DNA from: Candidatus Margulisiibacteriota bacterium
GTDB taxonomy: Bacteria > Margulisbacteria > Marinamargulisbacteria > DT-59
Assembly: GCA_013215865.1 (NCBI GenBank)
Contig: JABSQL010000485.1
Coordinates: forward strand, 1-8,425
Length of the DNA: 8,425 nucleotides
Direction of reading: 5' to 3'
Below the pieces are notes generated by a model. The model did no database searches. It had not been told where the DNA came from and saw only the letters and a program-made list of their open reading frames with translations. Of the stretch, positions 1-5,764 are shown in pieces (the stretch's first letter is position 1; every line of letters starts with the position of its first letter). A program made the translations under genes and the position numbers.

Positions 1-1
1 C

Positions 2-79
2 AACCAAGAAATTGCTCTTTCTGAAACACTCACCTCAATCAAATCTTCCCTTTACTTTGAGGAGATGCCTATGTCATAA
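2..79 (+). CDS. C-terminal end of a gene entering from the left edge (unidentified)
   Basis: An open frame runs from the window edge to a TAA stop at 77-79 and gives 25 residues ending in FEEMPMS. The other two plus-strand frames are less convincing here; one has a stop at 22-24. The segment is too short to assign a family, and I do not recognise it. A pyrimidine-rich stretch and AT-rich intergenic DNA follow the stop, as expected at a gene end. It could also be a chance open frame, since 25 codons without a stop is not improbable. Confidence 0.4.
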   Translation, partial: NQEIALSETLTSIKSSLYFEEMPMS

Positions 80-142
80 TGCACCAGACTTTTCTACTCT
101 TCTTTTTACCTCTTTCTTTCATTCTTCCTTGGGTACTACAAG

Positions 143-172
143 AAAATTTCAATGCAATTAAGTGAAATTATT
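143..172. repeat. Imperfect inverted repeat, possible operator or weak terminator
   Basis: The arm AAAATTTCA (143-151) pairs with TGAAATT-A-TT (163-172) through nine base pairs with one bulged A at 170 and an 11-base loop. A short T run follows (171-174). The stem is almost all A-T, so chance occurrence in this AT-rich leader is quite possible. It could be a regulator site for the lipoprotein gene or the transcription end of the gene at the left edge; the sequence does not decide. Confidence 0.25.
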
Positions 173-201
173 TTGAAAAACGTTCGATATATATATTGTC
201 G

Positions 202-224
202 GTAGATTTATATCTAAATTCTAC
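202..224 (+). repeat. Bulged hairpin in the lipoprotein gene leader
   Basis: GTAGATTTA (202-210) can pair with TAAATTCTAC (215-224) in a nine-base-pair stem with one bulged T and the tetraloop TATC. It lies about 17 bases upstream of the ribosome binding site of the lipoprotein gene. No T run follows, so it is not a rho-independent terminator. It may be an mRNA leader stem or an operator. Confidence 0.35.
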
Positions 225-240
225 GGATAAAAAAATTTAT

Positions 241-254
241 GGAGGGGTCAACCC
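241..254 (+). promoter_or_regulatory. Strong Shine-Dalgarno of the lipoprotein gene, inside a small dyad
   Basis: GGAGGGG at 241-247 lies seven bases before the ATG at 255 and fixes that start. The last bases of this site form a short dyad with the spacer: GGGT (245-248) and ACCC (251-254) flank CA. In mRNA this could only form a marginal hairpin because the loop is two bases, so its effect on translation is doubtful. Confidence 0.6.
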
Positions 255-1532
255 ATGTTTCAATTGTTAAGTAAGTTTAAGGTAATGTTAGGATGTTCGA
301 TATTAATAATATCAATCGCAATGATCGCAGGCTGTGGTTCTACAGAAAAAGAAGTTAAAACCCAGGTAGGGCAAATTATAGATGAAGTATTTAAATATAA
401 TATGTTTCCAATTAGTGGTGTTGCAGCAATTGGCGGTGAAATTAGATTAAGCACGGGTTCCCAAAATCTGGACTATCACACCATTAAATGGATTTTTGAC
501 GATACAGTTTTGACCCTTAAGGAAGAAAATTCAGCTCTTGAACGAGTATTTACTTCTCAGCATGTGGGGACCTTTAAGGTAACAGTGCAGACCCATGCGA
601 ATAATAACCTTATGGAAACTCATGAGTTTAAAATTAAATTTGTGGATTCTTCTGATTTTGTAATTTTGGAACAACTCAAAATTGAAGGAAAAATGCCTAT
701 TCAAGTTGGAACAATATTTTCTTTAAACCCAGGGAATATTTATTCCGCAGATAAAATAGGTGAAATATTTAGCTGGATTTCATCGGATGATGGCATTGCA
801 ACCATAGATGAATACGGCTCAGTGCTGGGAGTGAGCGAAGGTGATGCCACGATTACTGTATCATTAAAAAGAGATCCAACTATTAAAGTGGAGATTGATT
901 TTATTATTACAGATGAATTAAATTACACAGAGATAGGCACCCTTTTAGATGCTGTAAAGAAGGCATTCCAGGCTATTTTTAATACAGACTTCCCAAGGTA
1001 TGATACAGATTTTAATGCTAAGTTAAGTGGTACTTCAGCATCATACAAAACTTTCGATGGGGCTGATGCTAATTTTGAACTGTATACATTTGGCGAAAGT
1101 TCCAAGTACAAAGAGTGGGTTTATACTCATGATACAAAGATCTCCGGGGTGACAGAGAGTGAAATATACATTCAAGACGGGTTCGGAAATATGACAGGCC
1201 ATTATAAATATGCGGTCACGGCAATTTCTGATCAGGTGTTCAGGAAGACTATCTCAGATTTAAACGTTACGTATATTTTTCATCAACCTGATTTTCGTTT
1301 AGAAATCGTTACTGGTACTATTATAGACACGTCAGATTCAACAAAGTCAGTCACATTTATTATAGAAATTGAATTTGATGCTGATAATGATGGAACTAAT
1401 GAAACATACAGCGTGGCTCTTAATGTGCCCGACATGGATCCTTCGGACATCGATAAAACTGTTTTGGTGGAGGTAAAGAATTCTAATAATGCTTTTGTTG
1501 GCGATTTCATTCTTTATCCAAACAAACCGTAA
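255..1532 (+). CDS. Secreted lipoprotein with BIG2-type Ig-like domain, function unknown
   Basis: This 425-residue protein opens with a type II signal peptide. It has a basic start (K7, K9), a hydrophobic core at residues 10-25 and a lipobox MIAG ahead of Cys27. Cys27 should be lipidated after Lsp cleavage, anchoring the protein in the periplasm or on the outer surface. Residues about 50-130 look like a first beta-sandwich, PKD/Ig-like (KWIFDD, then GTFKVTVQ). Residues about 138-219 match the bacterial Ig-like group 2 (BIG2) pattern, with WISSDDGIATID and GSVLGVSEGDATITV. The C-terminal half (225-425) is beta-rich and I cannot name its family. It contains DADNDG (375-380), which resembles a calcium-binding DxDxDG loop. 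Ig-like domains of this kind usually serve adhesion or structural spacing outside the cell; a binding or adhesin role is inference. The start is supported by GGAGGGG seven bases upstream. The gene appears monocistronic. Confidence 0.85.
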   Translation: MFQLLSKFKVMLGCSILIISIAMIAGCGSTEKEVKTQVGQIIDEVFKYNMFPISGVAAIGGEIRLSTGSQNLDYHTIKWIFDDTVLTLKEENSALERVFTSQHVGTFKVTVQTHANNNLMETHEFKIKFVDSSDFVILEQLKIEGKMPIQVGTIFSLNPGNIYSADKIGEIFSWISSDDGIATIDEYGSVLGVSEGDATITVSLKRDPTIKVEIDFIITDELNYTEIGTLLDAVKKAFQAIFNTDFPRYDTDFNAKLSGTSASYKTFDGADANFELYTFGESSKYKEWVYTHDTKISGVTESEIYIQDGFGNMTGHYKYAVTAISDQVFRKTISDLNVTYIFHQPDFRLEIVTGTIIDTSDSTKSVTFIIEIEFDADNDGTNETYSVALNVPDMDPSDIDKTVLVEVKNSNNAFVGDFILYPNKP

Positions 1533-1569
1533 GTATAAAAAAATAAAGATTCCCAGGCGGAAGGCCACA

Positions 1570-1596
1570 AACCCCGACCATTATTGGTATTAGGTT
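1570..1596. terminator. Two-tier hairpin between convergent genes, possible terminator
   Basis: AACC (1570-1573) pairs with GGTT (1593-1596), and inside it ACCA (1577-1580) pairs with TGGT (1585-1588) around a TTAT loop. The internal loop between the tiers is 3/4 bases. It sits just past the lipoprotein stop and touches the stop codon of the minus-strand cysteine protein gene, where a shared terminator would be expected. A T-rich stretch (1603-1609) follows on the plus strand only after six bases, so it is a weak terminator at best. Confidence 0.25.
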
Positions 1597-1783
1597 AGCG
1601 GCTTTCTTTCCCCTGCTCACGAAGGCGTTTTGAGTACGCAATATATGCTGGGCAGTCATAAGGTGATTTGTAACAATGATTTCTTAATTGGTCTATTGTA
1701 GGCGGAGAAATACCTTTGGCTCGGCATATCTTAAAACGGTCCATTTCATCCAAATAGTGACAGGTCATATCACCAGTATACAA
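1595..1783 (-). CDS. Small four-cysteine protein, possible metal or Fe-S binder
   Basis: This 62-residue protein has the spacing C8-x11-C20-x16-C37-x6-C44, within CHYLDE, CRAKG, NHC and YDCPAY. The pattern CxxL...CxA...P...L...C...Y..CP.Y recalls small cysteine proteins I associate with anaerobic or environmental proteobacterial and Nitrospirota-like lineages. They have no established function that I know of. Four conserved cysteines suggest binding of zinc or an iron-sulfur cluster, or disulfides; this is inference. No signal peptide or membrane segment is visible, so it should be cytoplasmic. The start codon is TTG at 1783, chosen because GAGG lies six bases upstream. An in-frame ATG at 1768, five codons inside and just ahead of the first cysteine, is the alternative and would keep all four cysteines. 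The gene is divergent from the sigma-54 activator, with 129 bases between starts. Confidence 0.6.
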   Translation of the reverse strand: MYTGDMTCHYLDEMDRFKICRAKGISPPTIDQLRNHCYKSPYDCPAYIAYSKRLREQGKESR

Positions 1784-1789
1784 TTATTG

Positions 1790-1793
1790 CCTC
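1790..1793 (-). promoter_or_regulatory. Ribosome binding site supporting the TTG start of the cysteine protein
   Basis: On the minus strand GAGG (1793-1790) precedes the TTG at 1783 by six bases. The inner ATG at 1768 has only a weak GGTGA upstream. This favours the TTG start, though not decisively. Confidence 0.45.
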
Positions 1794-1828
1794 GGATTCA
1801 ACATTAGAGTATGAAATTCGGTCCGGGC

Positions 1829-1858
1829 TTGTTTATGATTCTCTAGATTGGGTATAAC
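1829..1858 (+). promoter_or_regulatory. Candidate sigma-70-type promoter for the sigma-54 activator gene
   Basis: TTGTTT (1829-1834) and TATAAC (1853-1858) are separated by 18 bases. The -10 matches consensus at five of six positions and the -35 is weaker. It lies about 55 bases upstream of the regulator's ATG, in the 129-base divergent gap. A second weaker option, TTTACA (1866-1871) with TTTATA (1889-1894), would start transcription almost on the ribosome binding site. The call is by eye in AT-rich DNA. Confidence 0.3.
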
Positions 1859-1901
1859 ATTGATATTTACAGGAAAAAGTGTTAAAAATTTATACATAAT
1901 T

Positions 1902-1907
1902 AGAGGA
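1902..1907 (+). promoter_or_regulatory. Ribosome binding site of the sigma-54 activator gene
   Basis: AGAGGA lies five bases before the ATG at 1913 and fixes that start. Confidence 0.6.
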
Positions 1908-1912
1908 AAAAT

Positions 1913-3394
1913 ATGACAGACACATCTCATCAACAATTGAAGCCCTTATTTTTGTTTAAGGGAAAACAAGAAGAAATACTAAAACGATGGTATCAGGAAG
2001 TGACCGAAAACCCTCATTTTTCCAAAGAAAGCTTTGTGAAAAATGAGAACTTTGAGGCACACTCTAAAGCGTTTCTTATCCAGTTAATGCATACTCTTGA
2101 AAATCATGTATTGATGGATATCTCCAAAGAAACCTTAACCCCCCTATTCAAGCTTTGGCATGACATGATGAAAGAGCAACGCCAAAAAGGGTTTACCTAT
2201 AAAGACACTGCCATGCTTATTTTTTCTCTTAAAGCGGCGGTAATGAATTTTATGAAGGAAAATGAAGACACCCTTTCTGAGGGGATTTCAACAGAGTTAT
2301 CACGCTTTGATCAAATATTGGATTTTTTAGGGCTCCTAACCTTTGAAATATATACAGCCGAAAAAGAAAAGCTCATTTCCAGACAGGATAATCAAATTGA
2401 ATATTTGCAAAAGCAACGCCATGAAGATCAAGGGTATGGGAAGATTATCGGAAATAGTCCTCAAATGAGGGCCGTTTATAAGGCCATAGGATTGGTTTTG
2501 GAAAATGACGTCACCGTTCTCATTGAGGGAGAAAGCGGCACAGGAAAGGAACTCGTGGCCAATAGTATTCATGACCATTCTAGGCGTAAGTCTAAACCTT
2601 TTGTGGCACTAAATTGTGGCGCCATTCCCAAAGATATCGTTGAGTCAGAATTATTTGGTCATGAAAAGGGATCCTTTACAGGTGCTATAGAAAAACGTTT
2701 GGGCAAATTTGAGCTTGCAGAAGGCGGTACATTGTTCTTGGATGAGGTTGGGGAGCTGTCTTTGGATAATCAGGTCAAATTATTACGTGCGCTACAGAAC
2801 AAAGAAATTGAGCGGGTCGGAGGAAGTGATCTCGTTAAGGTGAATGTGCGCATTATAGCTGCAACGAACCAAACACTACGAAAATTAGTGGATCAAAAAA
2901 AGTTTAGACTGGATTTATTTTATCGATTAAATGTATTTCCGATGACGCTTCCTGCTTTAAGAGACCGAAAATCTGATATTCTTCTTTTGGCGCAATATCT
3001 GTTGGAGAAATATGCCAAACAATTTGAAGTCCAAGTCCCGGATTTGAGTATTGATGCCGGAGAATATTTAACCAATCAAAGATGGGAAGGGAATGTGAGA
3101 GAGCTTGAAAATGTGATTCAAAGAGCCCTTATACTCTCTCAAGGCAAACCCATCACCAGTATGATTTTGCAGTACCAGCCAGGTGATGTTGAACATGTTC
3201 TTTTACAAGCACCTACCCAAAAGGAATGGCTTGCACAAGACAACATTGAACCGCTTCATGAAATGGAAAAAAGGGCCATTGAAGCCGCGTTAAAGCTGAA
3301 AAAAGGCAATGTTCGCCAAACAGCAAAAGCATTGGGCATCTCTCGAACAACCTTTTATAACAAGGCCAAAAAATATCAGATTCTTTTCACGTAG
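1913..3394 (+). CDS. Sigma-54-dependent transcriptional activator with RsbRD_N-like sensor domain
   Basis: This 493-residue enhancer-binding protein uses ATP hydrolysis to open sigma-54 RNA polymerase promoters. The central AAA+ domain (about 177-415) carries Walker A GESGTGKE (206-213), the sigma-54 contact loop GSFTGA (253-258, a common variant of GAFTGA that keeps the key Thr) and Walker [13 protein letters not shown] (271-282). It also has ATN of sensor I (317-319), RLDLFYRL with the arginine fingers (332-339) and GNVREL of sensor II (393-398). The C-terminus (about 450-487) is a Fis-type helix-turn-helix, [20 protein letters not shown]. The N-terminal 1-150 is all-helical and resembles the RsbRD_N domain of stress-response RsbR-like proteins (KRWYQEV near 25, [16 protein letters not shown] near 78-93). 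There is no receiver domain and no phosphoacceptor Asp pattern. A coiled linker (about 148-170) joins the halves. The signal sensed is unknown. All catalytic motifs are intact. Its targets are not evident, because no -24/-12 promoter was seen in the gaps here. Confidence 0.95.
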   Translation: MTDTSHQQLKPLFLFKGKQEEILKRWYQEVTENPHFSKESFVKNENFEAHSKAFLIQLMHTLENHVLMDISKETLTPLFKLWHDMMKEQRQKGFTYKDTAMLIFSLKAAVMNFMKENEDTLSEGISTELSRFDQILDFLGLLTFEIYTAEKEKLISRQDNQIEYLQKQRHEDQGYGKIIGNSPQMRAVYKAIGLVLENDVTVLIEGESGTGKELVANSIHDHSRRKSKPFVALNCGAIPKDIVESELFGHEKGSFTGAIEKRLGKFELAEGGTLFLDEVGELSLDNQVKLLRALQNKEIERVGGSDLVKVNVRIIAATNQTLRKLVDQKKFRLDLFYRLNVFPMTLPALRDRKSDILLLAQYLLEKYAKQFEVQVPDLSIDAGEYLTNQRWEGNVRELENVIQRALILSQGKPITSMILQYQPGDVEHVLLQAPTQKEWLAQDNIEPLHEMEKRAIEAALKLKKGNVRQTAKALGISRTTFYNKAKKYQILFT

Positions 3395-3453
3395 AAACCA
3401 CATGTGATGAGGCTGTATGGCAAAGGTAACGAAAACAAGGTACTATCTCCCCT

Positions 3454-4434
3454 ATGTCTAAGCGAAAAATATTTATAACAGGGGCTTCAGGGTGTATTGG
3501 TCATTATGTGCTAGATGCATTATTAAAAGAACCGGATACGTCTCTTTACCTTTTAACAAGAGATTCTAAACGATTTTTATTCAATACAACACAATATCCC
3601 CAAATCACCTTGGTAGAGGGAAATATGGAAACCATTGAATCCCATGAAAATTTACTGAAAGAAATGGATGGTGTGATTCATATCGCGACGTATTGGGGAG
3701 GGCTTGAGCCAGGCCGTTTGATTAATTTAGAAAAGACAAAAGTTTTATTGGATGCATTAAACCCAGATAAGTGTCGGAAAATTATTTATTTTTCAACAGA
3801 AAGTATTTTGGGTAAGAACGATATGCCAAGCCCTGAAGCAGGAGAGTTTGGTACGGGATATGTTAAGTCCAAATATGAAGCGTATCAGATGATACAACAG
3901 CATCCTCTTTTTGAGCGGATTAACATTCTATATCCAACATTAGTGATGGGTGGCGATGAGACCCACCCTTTTTCTCATATTTCTTCGGGTATTTTGCCCA
4001 ATATAAAATACTTAAAGATAATACGGTTTTTTGATTTTAATGCCCATTTGCATATGGCCCATGGCAAAGATATTGCGACGGTTACGGCCCATTTATTGAA
4101 TCACGACCACCCAGGCGCTTCCTATATCTTGGGAGGACCTGTGTTAACAGCTAGAATGGTTGTTGATGCCTTATGTAAAGCATTTCACATTAAACCACGG
4201 CCCGTTCTAACGATAACGTCCAAACGTGTTCTTTTTCTGGCAAAGTTATTCCGCATTAAATTGGATGCTTGGGATCGATATTGTATAGAAAATCCCCATT
4301 TCAATCATCACGTCACAAGCCCTGCTTCTTTTGGATTGGTACCCGCCTTCCCCACGTTGGATCATATTGTTCAGGATATAAAAATGCAACATGATAAAGG
4401 TGTGCTTCCTCAATCACCCAGATATCCACACTAA
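3454..4434 (+). CDS. NAD(P)-dependent epimerase/dehydratase-like protein (extended SDR)
   Basis: This 326-residue extended short-chain dehydrogenase has an N-terminal Rossmann fold with the nucleotide motif GASGCIG (10-16). A Ser/Thr pair in YFSTES (112-117) and Y136-VKS-K140 (YxxxK) form the expected catalytic set. Also visible are PTLVMGGD (161-168), typical of the family's substrate side, and AWDRYC (272-277) near the C-terminus. The whole length closely recalls an NAD-dependent epimerase family I know mainly from cyanobacterial genomes, judged by GASGCIGHY, WGG, YFST-SIL, GGDETHPFSHISSG and RFF. The substrate is unknown; a nucleotide-sugar or lipid-linked substrate is a guess. Cytoplasmic, with no signal peptide. 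An in-frame TAA at 3427 excludes a longer start. The ribosome binding site is poor: AAGG at 3437-3440 is 13 bases from the ATG. It follows the regulator by 59 bases and precedes holA by 40, so co-transcription is likely. Confidence 0.85.
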   Translation: MSKRKIFITGASGCIGHYVLDALLKEPDTSLYLLTRDSKRFLFNTTQYPQITLVEGNMETIESHENLLKEMDGVIHIATYWGGLEPGRLINLEKTKVLLDALNPDKCRKIIYFSTESILGKNDMPSPEAGEFGTGYVKSKYEAYQMIQQHPLFERINILYPTLVMGGDETHPFSHISSGILPNIKYLKIIRFFDFNAHLHMAHGKDIATVTAHLLNHDHPGASYILGGPVLTARMVVDALCKAFHIKPRPVLTITSKRVLFLAKLFRIKLDAWDRYCIENPHFNHHVTSPASFGLVPAFPTLDHIVQDIKMQHDKGVLPQSPRYPH

Positions 4435-4474
4435 TATTGCAAGCGATGCACCCTAAGTGATAGCCTAAGGTAGA

Positions 4475-5455
4475 ATGACCAATCAGATTTTTGTATATCA
4501 TGGAGAAGAAGCTTTTTTGGTTCATGAGGCAGTTCAGAAGTTATTGGCACAATATAGTGAGTATCATACTGAACAGTTGCCGGAAAAAGTGGATTTAGAC
4601 CGTTTATTTTCTCTCGTATCGACACCCACTCTTTTTGGTGGGTCATCTCTTATTGTTATAAAGGGCCCTTTATTTCTAACACAAGCAATCACAGACAAAG
4701 AACTTAAAACGCTTAAAACTATTTTTGAGCAAATTCAGCTAGGGAGCCATATTTTAGTATTATATTTGCCAGGAAAAAAAATGGACCAAAGAAAGAAAAT
4801 TTCTGCCCTACTCAAGAAAGTGGCAAATATTCAGGAATTTGTTTCTTTTAAAGACTGGGAGCAGCAAAAAGTATTCAATTGGATACAGGGGCGTGTTACG
4901 CAATCTGGCAACACCATTGAGCGAGAAGCAGTAACAACCTTAGAGAGTGTGGGCGGAACCAATTTGGCCCATTTAGACAGGGAGATAAAGAAATTAGAGG
5001 TCTACATCACACCGCGAAGCCATATTACACAAAAAGATGTGAGGGCTGTAACCGCAGGAAAGGGAGCCAATCTATTCGACCTTGGAGAAGCGATGAAAGG
5101 CCGGAACCTATCACAGGCCATGGCGGCTTTGACGGCATTGCTGAATAATGGTCATGACCCCATACCTATACTGGGACTTATAACCTCGAATATCCGCTTA
5201 TATTACCAAATGATGATACTGATGCAGCAAAAACTTCCCTATCCTAAGATGGGCCAAATATTGAAAAAGAATCCCTATTTCTTAGAAAAGATAGGGCAAT
5301 CTCTACGCCGATCAGGCTTTACGATTCACTTTCTTGAAAAAGGATTCCACATGTTGAATCAAACAGATGTGGCGATCAAATCAGGCAAAATGCACCCTCA
5401 AAAAGCAGTTGAAATAACCTTGGTAAACCTACTGTCAAAACACAATGTATCATAA
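4475..5455 (+). CDS. holA: DNA polymerase III subunit delta
   Basis: HolA is the delta subunit of the clamp loader. It opens the beta sliding clamp and helps load it onto primed DNA during replication. The 326 residues match the family's usual length of about 330-350. The N-terminus IFVYHGEEAFLVHEAV fits the family signature Y-G-E-E-x-x-L, and LVSTPTLFGGSSLIVIKG (47-64) is the typical loop and strand of domain I. SHILVLYLPG (91-100) matches the strand and turn late in this domain. Residues about 145-205 form the helical lid (NLAHLDREIKKLEVY and LFDLGEAMKGR). The C-terminal collar (215-320) has ALLNNGHDPIPILGLITSNIR and ends in AVEITLVNLL. As in other delta subunits there is no working Walker A motif, since delta does not bind ATP. 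The start is supported by AAGG at 4467-4470, four bases upstream of the ATG. The gene is essential in known bacteria, so this strain's sole copy is presumably here. Confidence 0.93.
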   Translation: MTNQIFVYHGEEAFLVHEAVQKLLAQYSEYHTEQLPEKVDLDRLFSLVSTPTLFGGSSLIVIKGPLFLTQAITDKELKTLKTIFEQIQLGSHILVLYLPGKKMDQRKKISALLKKVANIQEFVSFKDWEQQKVFNWIQGRVTQSGNTIEREAVTTLESVGGTNLAHLDREIKKLEVYITPRSHITQKDVRAVTAGKGANLFDLGEAMKGRNLSQAMAALTALLNNGHDPIPILGLITSNIRLYYQMMILMQQKLPYPKMGQILKKNPYFLEKIGQSLRRSGFTIHFLEKGFHMLNQTDVAIKSGKMHPQKAVEITLVNLLSKHNVS

Positions 5456-5469
5456 ACAATCGATACATT
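5444..5469. repeat. Perfect 8-bp inverted repeat across the holA stop codon
   Basis: AATGTATC (5444-5451) and GATACATT (5462-5469) are perfect complements around a 10-base loop that contains the holA TAA. The following bases ATTTACA are not a T run, so terminator strength would be low. The dyad lies 59 bases before the ATG of the small downstream gene, in the region where a promoter for it should lie. An operator is an alternative reading. Confidence 0.4.
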
Positions 5470-5515
5470 ATTTACACTGTATATTACGATAACTTAGTAG
5501 GAACATGAAAAATAT

Positions 5516-5522
5516 AAGGAGG
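5516..5522 (+). promoter_or_regulatory. Near-perfect Shine-Dalgarno of the 77-residue protein gene
   Basis: AAGGAGG (5516-5522) lies five bases before the ATG at 5528. It is the closest match to the anti-SD consensus in the window. It is the main reason to believe that the small gene is translated, probably at a good rate. Confidence 0.75.
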
Positions 5523-5527
5523 GCAAT

Positions 5528-5761
5528 ATGTCAGCTATTAATGTAGAAAATTCAGGTCCAAAAGTCGCTCCTGTTACAAAAGTTGAATCAGGTAGTGAAG
5601 ATGCATTTTTAAAAGAAATTAGTAGTAAAATAGATGCATTAATTGATGGAGACGCTGTAACTAGGGGAATACTAGAAGAAAACAAAGAACTATCAGAAGG
5701 CCGTTCAATTGACAGGACCTCTAAAGGATATACACCTGGCCAAGAACGTTTTTTTGATTAG
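5528..5761 (+). CDS. Small acidic hypothetical protein (77 residues)
   Basis: I do not recognise this protein. It has 15 acidic and 10 basic residues, no cysteine or tryptophan, no signal peptide and no membrane segment, so it should be a soluble cytoplasmic protein. The first 22 residues are Ser/Pro/Val-rich and look disordered. Residues about 24-41 (EDAFLKEISSKIDALIDG) can form an amphipathic helix with F27, L28, I31, I35, L38 and I39 on one face. The rest is charged and Gly-rich, ending RFFD. Such a layout suits a small partner or regulator that binds another protein through the helix, but that is speculation. Reality of the gene rests on the AAGGAGG site five bases upstream, the 72-base gap after holA, and a terminator-like fold at its 3' end. 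The convergent tamA stop is only 3 bases away. A chance open frame remains possible. Confidence 0.6.
   Translation: MSAINVENSGPKVAPVTKVESGSEDAFLKEISSKIDALIDGDAVTRGILEENKELSEGRSIDRTSKGYTPGQERFFD
5702..5755 (+). terminator. Possible rho-independent terminator embedded in the 3' end of the small gene
   Basis: CGTTC (5702-5706) pairs with GAACG (5744-5748), TTG (5709-5711) with CAA (5741-5743), and CAGG (5713-5716) with CCTG (5735-5738). Small bulges separate the three helices, giving twelve base pairs in all. A minor CCT/AGG stem (5718-5720, 5725-5727) can form in the loop. Seven T follow at once (5749-5755). The stem is interrupted and only moderately GC-rich, so strength is uncertain. It would stop plus-strand transcription before it enters tamA antisense. 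Confidence 0.4.
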
Positions 5762-5764
5762 ATT

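Larger units (their letters stand above)
80..254. other. AT-rich intergenic leader with inverted repeats upstream of the lipoprotein gene
   Basis: No convincing gene lies here. The stretch holds a tract with 39 pyrimidines in 42 bases (89-130), an imperfect inverted repeat (143-172), an AT alternation (187-196), a bulged hairpin (202-224), and the ribosome binding site with a small overlapping dyad (241-254). I could not find a -35/-10 pair with acceptable spacing. A TTGAAA (173-178) exists but has no good -10 at 16-18 bases. The promoter of the lipoprotein gene is therefore not located. Confidence 0.6.

Noticed and set aside
152..205. An 18-codon plus-strand frame starting ATGCAATTAAG
   Set aside because: No ribosome binding site, very short, and it overlaps inverted repeats in AT-rich DNA.
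923..1568. Several minus-strand open frames antisense to the lipoprotein gene
   Set aside because: They are shadows of the plus-strand gene, with no ribosome binding sites or recognisable protein features.
1811..1846. A 12-codon plus-strand frame (MKFGPGLFMIL) in the divergent gap, a possible leader peptide
   Set aside because: No convincing Shine-Dalgarno, and it overlaps the candidate -35 region of the regulator's promoter.
1784..1912. A sigma-54 (-24/-12) promoter in the divergent gap and the other gaps
   Set aside because: Scanning both strands for GG-N10-GC with flanking consensus gave no acceptable match.
2336..2578. An 80-codon minus-strand frame inside the regulator gene
   Set aside because: It lies opposite the linker and the start of the AAA+ domain of a clearly real gene, and its translation has no family features.
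4452..4469. Direct repeat CCTAAG at 4452-4457 and 4464-4469 before holA
   Set aside because: Only six bases, and the second copy is largely the holA ribosome binding site; chance is the simpler explanation.
4313..4646. Two overlapping minus-strand frames across the epimerase-holA junction
   Set aside because: Both lie antisense to well-supported genes and look like random peptide sequence.
5494..5685. A 63-codon minus-strand frame opposite the small acidic gene
   Set aside because: The plus-strand frame has an AAGGAGG site at the right distance; the minus frame has no comparable signal.
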